From: JACVRW01 sp963826165
GTDB lineage: Bacteria > Actinomycetota > Thermoleophilia > Solirubrobacterales > Thermoleophilaceae
Assembly (NCBI GenBank): GCA_963826165.1
Contig: CAWGWC010000014.1
Coordinates: 115,987-179,986, forward strand
Length of the DNA stretch: 64,000 bases
Reading direction: 5' to 3'
Shown: positions 26,495 to 35,387 of the stretch, piece after piece
Layout: each line of letters starts with the position of its first letter
Numbering within the stretch: the stretch's first letter is position 1
Notes under the pieces: model-generated
What the model was told of the DNA's origin: nothing
What the model saw: the letters and a program-made list of their open reading frames with translations, nothing else
Database searches by the model: none
Made by a program: the position numbers and the translations under genes

Positions 26495-27807
26495 CGCAGC
26501 ACCTCCAGTGCCGTGCGTGCTTGCGCTGCCTGCAGCGGCGACAGCGCCGCCCTGGCGGCCAGCGCCGTTTCGAGCTCACGGACGGCCAGGCCGGTCCGCT
26601 GCGCCTGCTGCGCCGCGATACCGGCGTGGTAGTGGAACAGCGGGTCGCGCGAGCCGAGCCGCAGCGCCCGCCGCGACCACTCGAGGCCCTCGGCCGGCCG
26701 TCCGGCGCGCGTGAGCGCCCAGCCGAGCGCATCCGCGCTGCGGACGCTCGGCGCGTCGGCCCAGAGCCGCCGGCCGAGCCGCACGGCGGCCGACGGGTCA
26801 CCGTGGGTGGCCTCGAACAGGATCAGCTCCGCGTCCGGCTGCGCCCCCGCGGCCCGCAGGAGCTGCTGCTGCGCGCGCACCACGTCGAGGTCACGCGCGG
26901 CGGCCGCCCGCGCGCCGCGCGCGGCGTCGGTGTCGGCCAGGAGGATCAGGTGGCTGGTGAGCGGCAGCCGGGCGGACACGCTGCGCAGCCGGCGCGCGGC
27001 GGCGTCGAGATCGCCGCGAGAGTTCTGCACCCGCGCAAGACCCACCTCGGCCGGTGCGTAGTCCGGCAGCCGGGCCAGTGCGCCGCGGTAGGCGGTGCGC
27101 GCGTCGGCGGGCCGGCCGCGCTGGAGCTCGAGGTCCCCCAGCAGGGTCTGCACGTAGGCCACGTTCTCGGACACCGCTGCCCCGGCCGACACGGCCAGCC
27201 GCATCGTCTGAACGGCTCCCTCGAGGTCGCCGGTGAGCTCGCGGTAGTAGGACACGCGGCTGTAGGAGGTGAGGTTCGGCTTGGTATCGAGCATTCGCTG
27301 CAGCGTGCGCTCGGCGGCCCCGTAGCGGCCGAGCTCGATCTGGGCGTCGGCGATCACGGGGTAGGGGGCGGTGAGCGCGGGCACGAGCCGGCGCGCCTCG
27401 AGCCCGAGACGCAGCTGCTCGCGGAAGTCGTGTCGCAGTCCCGCCAGCGTGCCCGCCCCGAGCACCGCGTCGACGTTGCGGGCGTCGCGGCGAAGGGCGG
27501 CGTCGAAGCCCCGGTCCGCGCGCGAGTAGTAGGAGGGGTCGCCGGTCTCGCGCGCCTTCTGCAGATACGCGTCGCCGAGGGCGGCGTAGCTCGCGGCTCC
27601 CGCGTCCTCCTCGGACGCCGCGCGCTGGAGGATCTCGATGCGCTGGTCGGTGGAGGCGCCGGGCGGGATGTCGGCGCTCACTCCCGCGTCGCCGCGGGGG
27701 AGGTCGATGTCGCCGGAGGGCCCGAGCGACACCAGCACGATGAAGACGCACGCGAATGCGGCGAGCGGCGCCAGGAACTTCAGGAAGTTTGGTGATGTTG
27801 CGGTCAT
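26491..27807 (-). CDS. membrane-anchored TPR-repeat protein
   Basis: 438 residues: an N-terminal membrane helix (FLAPLAAFACVFIVLVSLG), a short linker, and then TPR-like helical pairs through most of the protein (for example ALGDAYLQKARETGDPSYY, LGRYGAAERTLQRMLDTKP, RPADARTAYRGALARLPDY, AEGLEWSRRALRLGSRDP). TPR arrays mediate protein contacts; no catalytic motif is seen. It lies between the DUF4331 gene (77 bases upstream) and the exporter gene (four-base overlap), suggesting one functional unit. Confidence 0.8.
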   Translation of the reverse strand: MTATSPNFLKFLAPLAAFACVFIVLVSLGPSGDIDLPRGDAGVSADIPPGASTDQRIEILQRAASEEDAGAASYAALGDAYLQKARETGDPSYYSRADRGFDAALRRDARNVDAVLGAGTLAGLRHDFREQLRLGLEARRLVPALTAPYPVIADAQIELGRYGAAERTLQRMLDTKPNLTSYSRVSYYRELTGDLEGAVQTMRLAVSAGAAVSENVAYVQTLLGDLELQRGRPADARTAYRGALARLPDYAPAEVGLARVQNSRGDLDAAARRLRSVSARLPLTSHLILLADTDAARGARAAAARDLDVVRAQQQLLRAAGAQPDAELILFEATHGDPSAAVRLGRRLWADAPSVRSADALGWALTRAGRPAEGLEWSRRALRLGSRDPLFHYHAGIAAQQAQRTGLAVRELETALAARAALSPLQAAQARTALEVLR

Positions 27808-27884
27808 GACCTCGGGGAGGTAGGTGGCCCCGGCCGCCCGCCCGCCCGGAGGGAGCGGGCGAGCGGCGCGGGAGCCGTGGTTGC

Positions 27885-29348
27885 TCAGTTGGGCGGCTGC
27901 GGCACGGGAGCGTGCTGCGGCTCGATCCTCTTGAGCGTGCTGTTGAACCCGTCGTTGGCGAGGCCGACGTACGGGAACGCAGACCGAAGCGGCTTATCGT
28001 TTCGGTCCACACCGTCACCCAGCGGGATCTGCTTGCCCCCCTGGTCGGCCGGCAGCAGAGCGCCCGCGATCACGCGGAGCTCGATGTCGACCACGTCGTC
28101 GGTCAGCCGGCGACCGTTCGGGAATCCGGCGTTGTCACCGGCCAGAGCGCCGAACCGGTTGGGGTTCGCCGCCGGAGGCACGCCCAGGTTGAGCTTGAGC
28201 GTGTCGGCCGGTGCGGGGTTCTTGCTGATCTGAGTCAGCCCCGGCAGGCCCGTGAGGAGCGCCTGCACGATGTCGGTCCGGTTCGTCTCCTTGATCCCGA
28301 GGTTGAACAGCGCGTTGAGAATGCGCGCCGGCTCGGGGTTGAGAGCGAACTTGCCGAAGTTCTTCAGGTCGTCCGAGGGGGACGTCGCGTTGAACTTGTC
28401 CTTCTGGCCGATCGGGATGATCACCTCGTTTATGAGGGGATTTCCGAGGCGGCTGACCTGGACCCAGTGCTTGCGGTAGTACCGGCCGGCCTTGCCCTTC
28501 TTGCTCCTGGCAAAGCGAGCGACCGTCGTGCGCTTGCGCTCGGTGGTCGACCACACGCCGACGACGGCGTTGCTCGAGCTCGCCCCCGAGACCATCTTGC
28601 GGTCACGGGTGACCTGACGCTCGGGCACCTGCAGCACGAACGACTTGCTGTTGTAGCCCGCCACGTCGTCCTTGCCGCCGCCCTGGTTGCCCAGGCCGAT
28701 GTTGGGACGTCCCGGCTTGTCGATGTTGATGCCGTCGAAGACCGCACCGAGGTCGACGAAGAACGCGTCGTCCGCGGGAATCACGGTCGTCTTGCCGCCG
28801 CCCCTCAGGGAGGTGGTGGCACCGGCTTCGACCTGAGCGAAATTCGGAATCGTCTTCGGCCCGATGTTGTCCGGAGCCACCGGGGCGTTGTCGGCGATCC
28901 GCTTGACGCTCGTGAGCTTGCGCCTCTGGTTGTAGGTCTCCTTGTAGAGGTCATAGGTCTGGACCAGGTTGAGGTCCGGATCGTTGACCGAGTCGACCGT
29001 CGGCGCCGCGTAGAGGAACGAGTTGGGGTTGCGGTACCTGGTGTCGAAGTCCCAGCGGTAGGCAACGTCCTCGTAGCCATCACCCGTGTTGTCGAACTTC
29101 ACGTAGTAGCGGGCGTTCTCGTCGAGCGGGTAGAAATTCGGACCGCCGGCCGGATCCGCGAGCGGAATCCAGTTCGAGACGACGGTCACGCTGCCCGGGG
29201 CGTCCGGCGCCGTGAAGGCCCAGACGTCCGTGTTGTCCCCAGTGGGGTCCTTCAAGATCCTTGGCGCTTCGCGGTGGCTCGAGCCGATGCTCAGGGGCAC
29301 CGCGACCGCGACGGCCACCAGGGCCGCGAGGATCGCGAGTCTCTTCAT
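27885..29348 (-). CDS. secreted DUF4331 protein
   Basis: 487 residues with a signal peptide (MKRLAILAALVAVAVAVPLS) followed directly by the DUF4331 hallmark SSHREAPRILKDPTGDNTDV. Further family features are YYVKFDNTGDGYEDVAYRW and a conserved DDVVDIELRVIAGAL near the C-terminus. The biochemical role of DUF4331 is unknown to me. It heads a likely operon with a TPR protein and a metal exporter. Confidence 0.85.
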   Translation of the reverse strand: MKRLAILAALVAVAVAVPLSIGSSHREAPRILKDPTGDNTDVWAFTAPDAPGSVTVVSNWIPLADPAGGPNFYPLDENARYYVKFDNTGDGYEDVAYRWDFDTRYRNPNSFLYAAPTVDSVNDPDLNLVQTYDLYKETYNQRRKLTSVKRIADNAPVAPDNIGPKTIPNFAQVEAGATTSLRGGGKTTVIPADDAFFVDLGAVFDGINIDKPGRPNIGLGNQGGGKDDVAGYNSKSFVLQVPERQVTRDRKMVSGASSSNAVVGVWSTTERKRTTVARFARSKKGKAGRYYRKHWVQVSRLGNPLINEVIIPIGQKDKFNATSPSDDLKNFGKFALNPEPARILNALFNLGIKETNRTDIVQALLTGLPGLTQISKNPAPADTLKLNLGVPPAANPNRFGALAGDNAGFPNGRRLTDDVVDIELRVIAGALLPADQGGKQIPLGDGVDRNDKPLRSAFPYVGLANDGFNSTLKRIEPQHAPVPQPPN

Positions 29349-29545
29349 GAGAGCTCCTTCTTGAGAGTTGGGCCAGGGGGTCGTTCCCGGGCACTCACTG
29401 GCGGGTCATTCGCCGAAACTCTCAAGCCGGATCACAAATGAAACTCCTGCAAATGAGCGCTTTCTGCGGGACCACCGCAGCTGCGACCGGCTCGCAAGTG
29501 CGAAAAAAGGGATCCAAAATCGATCCGGCCGCGTAAGACTCCCCC

Positions 29546-29968
29546 ATGAAGCAATTGGACCGGTGCTACATGGTTGATTTCCCCCAACGCCAGCATTCGA
29601 TCAACGCGGACGTCGGACGCCTCCGGGAGGCGCGCGACTTCGCCGAGTGCGCGGCCGCTGAATTCGGGCTCCCCAGCGACGCTCGCTACGAGGTCAAGCT
29701 CGCCATGAGCGAAGCCGTGACCAACGCAATCGTGCACGGCTCGACGTCTGAGGCGGACGAGATCCGCATTTCCGCCTCAGAAGAGGCGGACGCGCTGGTG
29801 TTCGAGGTTGTGGACAGCGGGCGCTTCCGGCCTCGCGTCCGGCGCAGGGGCGACATGCCCGAATCCGGCCGCGGGCTCGACTTCATGCGAACGCTGATGG
29901 ACGAGGTCGAGGTGCAGGCGGGCACCAACGGCACCCTGCTGCGCTTCGCCAAGCGCCGCGCCGCCTGA
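29546..29968 (+). CDS. anti-sigma regulatory factor / RsbW-type ATP-binding protein
   Basis: 140 residues of the GHKL ATPase fold used by SpoIIAB/RsbW serine kinases. N-box MSEAVTNAIVHGST, G1-like box VFEVVDSGRFRP and G2-like SGRGLDFMRTLMDEVEV are visible. Such proteins hold a sigma factor or phosphorylate an anti-anti-sigma partner. No partner gene is next to it. An internal ATG at 29570 is an alternative start; neither has a clear ribosome site. Confidence 0.8.
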   Translation: MKQLDRCYMVDFPQRQHSINADVGRLREARDFAECAAAEFGLPSDARYEVKLAMSEAVTNAIVHGSTSEADEIRISASEEADALVFEVVDSGRFRPRVRRRGDMPESGRGLDFMRTLMDEVEVQAGTNGTLLRFAKRRAA

Positions 29969-30156
29969 CGCGCGAGATTTAGGCCCCGGCGGCGGTCCGT
30001 TCGCCGCCGAAGGAGACGACTCCGCGCGATCCGTCGCTGCATGGTGTCGCCATGGCCGTCGCCGGGGCAAGGGTTGTTTCGCCGCGCGCGGCGCCGCTCC
30101 TGCCGGCGCACCTGCTGGCGCAAGGACGGGGAAGCGGGCCGGTACTATCCGCCGCC

Positions 30157-30522
30157 GTGAGCCGTCCGCTCGTCTCCGCTTGCGCCATCGCCGCCGCCCT
30201 GCTCGCAGGTTGCGGGGGAGAGATCAGCGTTCCCGAGGATCAGCAGACCGCGCGTCGTGGTGCCGAGCTGTTCAACGAGCGCTGCTCGGGCTGCCATTCG
30301 CTCGACTCCGCCAATGCCTACGGCTCCAAGCCGCCGGGGGACCTACAGGGCGGCGAACGCACCAACGGCCCGAACTTCAACCAGCGCGAAGAGAGCCGCG
30401 ATGACGTGCTCTACGCGATCCGCAACGGCGGCTTCTCGGGCGCAGTGATGCCCGCCAACATCGTGACGGGCCAGGACGCACAGGACGTGGCGGACTTCCT
30501 CTCCGAGTACTCGGGCCGTTAG
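30157..30522 (+). CDS. c-type cytochrome lipoprotein
   Basis: 121 residues from GTG 30157, where a lipoprotein signal fits (SACAIAAALLAGCGG, lipobox LAGC). One haem-binding CSGCH motif and a distal Met in AVMPANIV mark a class I monohaem cytochrome c. It would be anchored on the outer face of the membrane, likely as an electron carrier for the terminal oxidase. A longer start at 30052 gives an unlikely N-terminus. serS follows 16 bases later. Confidence 0.85.
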   Translation: MSRPLVSACAIAAALLAGCGGEISVPEDQQTARRGAELFNERCSGCHSLDSANAYGSKPPGDLQGGERTNGPNFNQREESRDDVLYAIRNGGFSGAVMPANIVTGQDAQDVADFLSEYSGR

Positions 30523-30538
30523 CCGGGTACCGCCCGGC

Positions 30539-31789
30539 GTGCTCGACCTCAGGCAGATCCGAGAAGACCCGGGGCCGGCCAGGGCCGGCCTGGCCCGGCG
30601 CGGAGCCGACCCCGCGCTGCTCGACCAGGCGCTCGAGTTGGACGACCGCCGGCGGGAGCTCCTGCCGGAGCTCGAGGAGCGCCGGCGCCTGAAGAACGAA
30701 GCCTCGCGCCGGATCGGGGAGCTGCAGCGCTCCGGTGAGGACGCCTCGGAGGCGATCGCGGAGGTAAAGGGCGCGTCCGCACGCGAGAAGGAGCTCGAAG
30801 AAGAGCTGCGCTCCGTGGAGGAACGCCGCACGGCCGCGCTGGCGGCGCTCCCCAACCTGCCCGACCCGGACGCGCCCGCCCAGGATGAGGTCCTGCGCGA
30901 GGAGGGCGAGCCGGGCAAGAGCGGACGCAATCACGTGGACCTGCTCGGCGGCTGGCTCGACTCCGAGGCCGGGGCCCGCGTCTCGGGGTCGCGCTTCGTG
31001 TATCTGAAGGGCCCGCTTGTCCGGCTCGAGTTCGCGCTGGTGCAGTGGGTTCTGGACGTGCTCGACGGGCACGGACTCACTCCCGTGATCCCGCCGATCC
31101 TGGTCCGCGAACCCGCGCTCTTCGGGACGGGCTTCCTGCCCGACACCGAGCAGCAGATCTACCGAGTGCCCGAAGACGATCTCTACCTCGCGGGCACGTC
31201 GGAGGTCCCGCTGGCCTCGCTGCACGCCGGCGAGATCATGGGCGAATCCGATCTTCCGCGGCGCTACGCCGGCTTCTCCTCGTGCTTTCGCCGTGAGGCG
31301 GGAGCGGCGGGCAAGGACACCCAGGGGCTGTTTCGCGTGCATCAGTTCGACAAGGTCGAGATGTTCTCGTTCGTGGAGCCCGAGGCCTCGGTGGACGAGC
31401 ACGAGCGCCTGCTTGCGATCGAGGAGGAGATCCTGCAGGCGCTGGGCCTCCCCTACCGCGTCGTGAACATCGCCGTCGACGACCTCGGTGCCTCGGCGGC
31501 GAAGAAGTACGACCTCGAGGCGTGGCTGCCGGGCCAGGAGCGCTTCCGCGAACTCACGTCGTGCTCGAACACCACGGACTTCCAGGCCCGCCGCCTCGAC
31601 ATCCGCTATCGGCCGGGCGAGAGCGGCTCGCCCCGTCCGGTGCACACTCTGAACGGCACCGCGGTGGCCGTGGGGCGGACCATCATCGCCATCGCAGAGA
31701 ACCACCAGCGCGAGGACGGGACGATCGACATCCCGGCCCCGCTCCATCCCTTCGGCGCGCCGGCGACGATCTCGGCCGCCGGCGCCTAG
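30539..31789 (+). CDS. serS: serine--tRNA ligase
   Basis: 416 residues, GTG start. N-terminal coiled-coil arm (RRELLPELEERRRLKNEASR) that grips the long variable arm of tRNA-Ser, then the class II catalytic core: motif 1 region VIPPILVRE, motif 2 GFSSCFRREAGAAGKDTQG, and motif 3 TLNGTAVAVGRTIIAIAEN. Active-site sequences RVHQFDKVEMF and SCSNTTDFQARR are conserved. Normal length. Confidence 0.97.
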   Translation: MLDLRQIREDPGPARAGLARRGADPALLDQALELDDRRRELLPELEERRRLKNEASRRIGELQRSGEDASEAIAEVKGASAREKELEEELRSVEERRTAALAALPNLPDPDAPAQDEVLREEGEPGKSGRNHVDLLGGWLDSEAGARVSGSRFVYLKGPLVRLEFALVQWVLDVLDGHGLTPVIPPILVREPALFGTGFLPDTEQQIYRVPEDDLYLAGTSEVPLASLHAGEIMGESDLPRRYAGFSSCFRREAGAAGKDTQGLFRVHQFDKVEMFSFVEPEASVDEHERLLAIEEEILQALGLPYRVVNIAVDDLGASAAKKYDLEAWLPGQERFRELTSCSNTTDFQARRLDIRYRPGESGSPRPVHTLNGTAVAVGRTIIAIAENHQREDGTIDIPAPLHPFGAPATISAAGA

Positions 31790-31793
31790 CGGC

Positions 31794-32783
31794 TCAGGAG
31801 TCCGGCATCATCGCCTCGGGGTAGCGGCTGCCGTAGGCCCCCTGGGGCACGATCTCCTCGATCCGGTCGAGGTCTTCGCCGTCGAGCTCCACGTCGGCGG
31901 CGCCGACGTTCTCGGCCAGGCGCTTCTGGCTGCGGGTGCCGGGGATGGGCACGACGTCATCCCCCTGGGCGAGCAGCCAGGCCAGAGCGAGCTGGGTGAC
32001 GCTGCAGCCTTTCTCGTCCGCCATCTGCTTGAGCTGGTCGATCGCCTCGACGTTCTTCTCGTAGTTGCCGGGCTGCCAGCGGTCGTCCCAGCTGCGCATG
32101 TCGTCCTCGGGGTACTCGCTCGCCGGCTTCACCTCGGAGGTCAGGAAGCCGCGGCCGAGCGGCGAGTAGGGCACGAAGCCGATGCCCAGCTCACGGATCG
32201 CGGGCAGGATCTCACCCTCCACCTCGCGCTCGAAGATCGAGTACTCGGTCTGCAGAACGGAGACCGGCTGTACGGCGTGGGCCCGGCGAATGATGTCCGG
32301 CCCCGCTTCGCTGAGCCCGAAGAAGCGGACCTTGCCCGCATCGATCAGCTCCTGCACCGCACCGGCCACCTCCTCGATCGGCACGTCGGGATCGACCCGG
32401 TGCTGGTAGAGCACGTCGATGTGGTCGGTCTGGAGGTAGCGCAGGCTGTTGTCGGTGACCTCCCGGATGTGCTCGGGCCGGCTGTTCATGTCGACCCCGT
32501 ACTCCGCGTCCGGCGACAGGTCGAACCCGAACTTCGTGGCCAGCACCACGTCGTCCCGGAAGTCCTTGACCGCGCGGCCGACGATCTGCTCGTTCGACCC
32601 GGTGCCACCGCCGTACAGCTCCGCGGTGTCGAACATGGTCACGCCGAGCTCGTGGGCGCGGCGGATCGTGGCCACGCTCTCGTCCTCGTCACCGCCGGGC
32701 CCATAGGCCATCGTCATTCCCATCGTGCCGAGGCCGATGGCTCCCACCTCGAGCCCTTGGTCGCCCAGCTTGCGGTGCTGCAT
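31794..32783 (-). CDS. aldo/keto reductase
   Basis: 329 residues from ATG 32783. NADPH-dependent carbonyl reductase of TIM-barrel fold. Catalytic residues are visible: Asp and Tyr in FDTAELYGGG, Lys in VVLATKFGFD and His in DVLYQHRVDP. The cofactor-binding end has IPGTRSQKRLAENVGA. Close to the YhdN/AKR13-type family. Convergent with serS, four bases apart. Confidence 0.93.
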   Translation of the reverse strand: MQHRKLGDQGLEVGAIGLGTMGMTMAYGPGGDEDESVATIRRAHELGVTMFDTAELYGGGTGSNEQIVGRAVKDFRDDVVLATKFGFDLSPDAEYGVDMNSRPEHIREVTDNSLRYLQTDHIDVLYQHRVDPDVPIEEVAGAVQELIDAGKVRFFGLSEAGPDIIRRAHAVQPVSVLQTEYSIFEREVEGEILPAIRELGIGFVPYSPLGRGFLTSEVKPASEYPEDDMRSWDDRWQPGNYEKNVEAIDQLKQMADEKGCSVTQLALAWLLAQGDDVVPIPGTRSQKRLAENVGAADVELDGEDLDRIEEIVPQGAYGSRYPEAMMPDS

Positions 32784-32843
32784 TCGGTTCTCCCTCAGAT
32801 TGCGGTTCACCCGAGACTAGGCAGGGCCTAGCATCTGGGGCAC

Positions 32844-32932
32844 GGAGGGGTGGCAGAGCGGTTGAATGCGGCGGTCTTGAAAACCGTTGTCGGCCTTACG
32901 GTCGACCGGGGGTTCGAATCCCTCCCCCTCCG
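32844..32932 (+). tRNA. tRNA-Ser (UGA anticodon)
   Basis: 89-nt type II tRNA with 7-bp acceptor stem (GGAGGGG/CCCCTCC), anticodon loop CTTGAAA giving anticodon TGA, long variable arm and GGTTCGAATCC T-loop. Discriminator G at 32932; CCA is not encoded. Confidence 0.97.
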
Positions 32933-32953
32933 CTGGCCACCGCACTGAACGCA

Positions 32954-32982
32954 CGAGGGGGCGCCCACCGGGCGCCCCCTCG
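32954..32982. terminator. strong GC-rich stem-loop after tRNA-Ser
   Basis: Perfect 13-bp inverted repeat (CGAGGGGGCGCCC and its complement) with a three-base loop, 21 bases after the tRNA and 24 bases past the stop of the convergent peptidase gene. It can serve both. No U-tract follows, which is common in high-GC actinobacteria. Confidence 0.7.
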
Positions 32983-33006
32983 CACTGCTTCGGTTGCTTC
33001 AGGTGC

Positions 33007-34557
33007 TCAGCGCACGCGGAACGGGCCCTGGTACTTCCAGTACTTGCCTCGCTTCGAGCGCTTGGCCTTCTTCGCCTTGCTGGCCGCCGCTGCCTGGGCA
33101 GAGGTGACCGGACTCCTTGACCGGGCGAGCGTCCACGTCGCGTGAGCGGCCGCGTCGGACATCTGGTCCAGCGCGGGATAGCTCAGGTTGAAGAACGTGT
33201 CGCATGCCTGGTGGTAGCACGGGTCATAGGCCAGTCCGGCGACTCCGCCGAAGATGGCCTCCTGCTCAGGCGTCTTGATGCCTTCGGCACCGGTGAACAG
33301 TCCACCGGCCGGGACCCCGTTCTCGATGAACGGCCCGTAGTCCGAGCGGCCGTCGAACGCCGTCGGCTCCGTTGCCTGGCCCCGGCGATCGAAGAACCGG
33401 TTGAACAGCCCCTCGATCTGACCCGAGCCGTCGGGCGCGCCGCTGGGCGGCGCAGGCGAGTCGGACAGGTCACCGTCGTAGACGAAGCGGACGAAGTTCG
33501 GCGAGCCGATCATGTCGAAGTTCAGGTTCGCTTCGATCTGACCGATGTTGCCGTTCTCCACCTGCTCGGTCACGTAGGCGTCGGAGCCCACGAGACCGGA
33601 CTCCTCCGCGCCCCAGAACGCGAACCGCAGTCGGTTGCGCGGGTTGTTCGGGAGCTTCGCGACCTGCTCGGCGATCTCGAGGATGCCGGCTGAACCGGAC
33701 CCGTTGTCGTTGATGCCCGGGCCGTCCTCGACCGAGTCGAGGTGGGCGCCCACCACGACCGTACGGTTCCTGTTGCCCCGCACGGAGTCGGCGATGACGT
33801 TGAGCTCTTCGTTCGGCGTCGTCGTTGCGTTGACCGCCAGCCGGACCGTTGCTCCCGGCGCTGCCGCAAGGGCCTCACCGATGTCGTTGCTGATCATCGC
33901 CGCCGGGATGTCGTTGTCGAAGCCGGCGGTGGTCGCCAGCGGAGCCTCACGATCCGTGAAGCCGTCGTTGAAGATCAGCGTCGCCGCTGCTCCTGCGGCA
34001 TCCGCGTTCTCGTACTTCTGCGTGAACGGACAGGTACCGCGCTGGATGAGCGCCACCGAACCGGCCGGCATGCCCGCGAAGTCCGCCGGATCACAGCCGC
34101 TCACCGATGACCCCGCTCCGCCGGGGGGCGGAATGACGGTGTTGCCGACCACGTAGATCGGCCCGGTCACGTCGGTGCCCGACGAGAACTGGGCGACGAT
34201 GTAGTCCGTGTCCTCCAGGTACGGCTCGCTGGCGACGTCCGTGCGCTGGAAGGTCGACGGCCCGTTGAGCGTCCATGAGGGGAAGCTGAACGGGTCGAGG
34301 GTCACGCGATAACCGGCCCGGCGCAGCTTGTTGGCCACGTACTCCACCGAGGCGTCGTAACCCGGTGTGGTCGCGGCGCGATTGCCGTCATTGGCCAGCG
34401 CGATGTCCTGGAACGCCCGCTCGTGCTCGAGTACGCCCTCGAGGGTCACGCCTCTACGGAGCTTGCCCGTATTGACCCGGTCGATGGCGGAGGCCACAGG
34501 TGCAACGATCAGTGCGGCGGCAAGCACCGCAATCGCTGCTAGAAGGGTCTTTCTCAC
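33007..34557 (-). CDS. secreted M28 family aminopeptidase with PA domain
   Basis: 516 residues. Signal peptide MRKTLLAAIAVLAAALIVAP. A PA (protease-associated) insertion is at about 115-220 (FAGMPAGSVALIQRGTCPFT). The M28 zinc site is complete: VVVGAHLDSVEDGPGINDNG (His and bridging Asp), FAFWGAEESGLVGSD (catalytic and ligand Glu), NLNFDMIGSPN (Asp) and YHQACDT (final His). The C-terminal 30 residues are Lys/Arg-rich. It would release amino acids from peptides outside the cell. Confidence 0.92.
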   Translation of the reverse strand: MRKTLLAAIAVLAAALIVAPVASAIDRVNTGKLRRGVTLEGVLEHERAFQDIALANDGNRAATTPGYDASVEYVANKLRRAGYRVTLDPFSFPSWTLNGPSTFQRTDVASEPYLEDTDYIVAQFSSGTDVTGPIYVVGNTVIPPPGGAGSSVSGCDPADFAGMPAGSVALIQRGTCPFTQKYENADAAGAAATLIFNDGFTDREAPLATTAGFDNDIPAAMISNDIGEALAAAPGATVRLAVNATTTPNEELNVIADSVRGNRNRTVVVGAHLDSVEDGPGINDNGSGSAGILEIAEQVAKLPNNPRNRLRFAFWGAEESGLVGSDAYVTEQVENGNIGQIEANLNFDMIGSPNFVRFVYDGDLSDSPAPPSGAPDGSGQIEGLFNRFFDRRGQATEPTAFDGRSDYGPFIENGVPAGGLFTGAEGIKTPEQEAIFGGVAGLAYDPCYHQACDTFFNLSYPALDQMSDAAAHATWTLARSRSPVTSAQAAAASKAKKAKRSKRGKYWKYQGPFRVR

Positions 34558-34711
34558 CCTTTCCTCCTTGAGATTGACTTGTCGGCCGGGCGTTGTGGCT
34601 CGGCCGACCAGGTTGTTGGTGCCTCCGCGGGTTCCGCGCAGACAACGGGCGGGGGCCTACCCTGTTGCGCCGGTTACCAAACGAAAGGGTGGCGCCGGTA
34701 TCGTCGGATGC

Positions 34712-35341
34712 ATGGAGTCTTTCGGCGAGCTCGTGCAAAGCGAGTCCGAGCTGCGTGCGGTGATCCCTTCGCCCCCCGACGGCGCGCCTGCTCTTCGGAA
34801 GGAGATCGACCACCTCGACGAGCACTGCCGCGACTTCATCGCCCGCTCTCCGCTGCTGATGCTCGCCAGCGCGGACGCCGAGGGGCGCTGCGACGTCTCA
34901 CCGCGAGGCGGTCCGCCCGGGTTCGCGCAGGTGCTCGACCAGCGACGCCTGCTGCTGCCCGACTTCCCCGGCAACCGCCGGCTCGACTCGCAGCAGAACC
35001 TGCTGGCCAACCCGCGGGCGTCGCTGTTGTTCCTGATCCCCGGGCTGGGTGAGACGCTGCGGGTGGAGGGCTGCGCGTGCATCACGCGCGACGCCGAGCT
35101 GCTGGCCGCGCTGGCGGTCGACGGCCGGGCCCCAGCGCTCGGGATCGGCGTGGAGGTCGAGGTTGCCTTCATCCACTGCGCCAAGGCGCTGATCCGCTCC
35201 GGCGCCTGGAAGCCTGAGACCTGGGACGACGAGCTGCCCTCCGCATCGCGCATCCTGCGCGACCACATGGCGGTCCCCGACCTGTCGGAGGCCGACGTGG
35301 CCGACCGGCTGGCGGACAGCTACGAGAAGACGCTCTACTGA
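34712..35341 (+). CDS. pyridoxamine 5'-phosphate oxidase-like FMN-binding protein
   Basis: 209 residues from ATG 34712. Split-barrel flavin-binding fold of the MSMEG_1061 type: SPLLMLASADAEGRCDVSPRGGPPGF, LLLPDFPGNRRLDSQQNLLANP and SLLFLIPGLGETLRVEGCACI. Members bind FMN or F420 and reduce or detect small molecules; the substrate is unknown. Stands alone. Confidence 0.85.
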   Translation: MESFGELVQSESELRAVIPSPPDGAPALRKEIDHLDEHCRDFIARSPLLMLASADAEGRCDVSPRGGPPGFAQVLDQRRLLLPDFPGNRRLDSQQNLLANPRASLLFLIPGLGETLRVEGCACITRDAELLAALAVDGRAPALGIGVEVEVAFIHCAKALIRSGAWKPETWDDELPSASRILRDHMAVPDLSEADVADRLADSYEKTLY

Positions 35342-35387
35342 ATGCCGCGGGCGGCCCGACGGCCGCCACTACGCTTCTCGGGGCACC

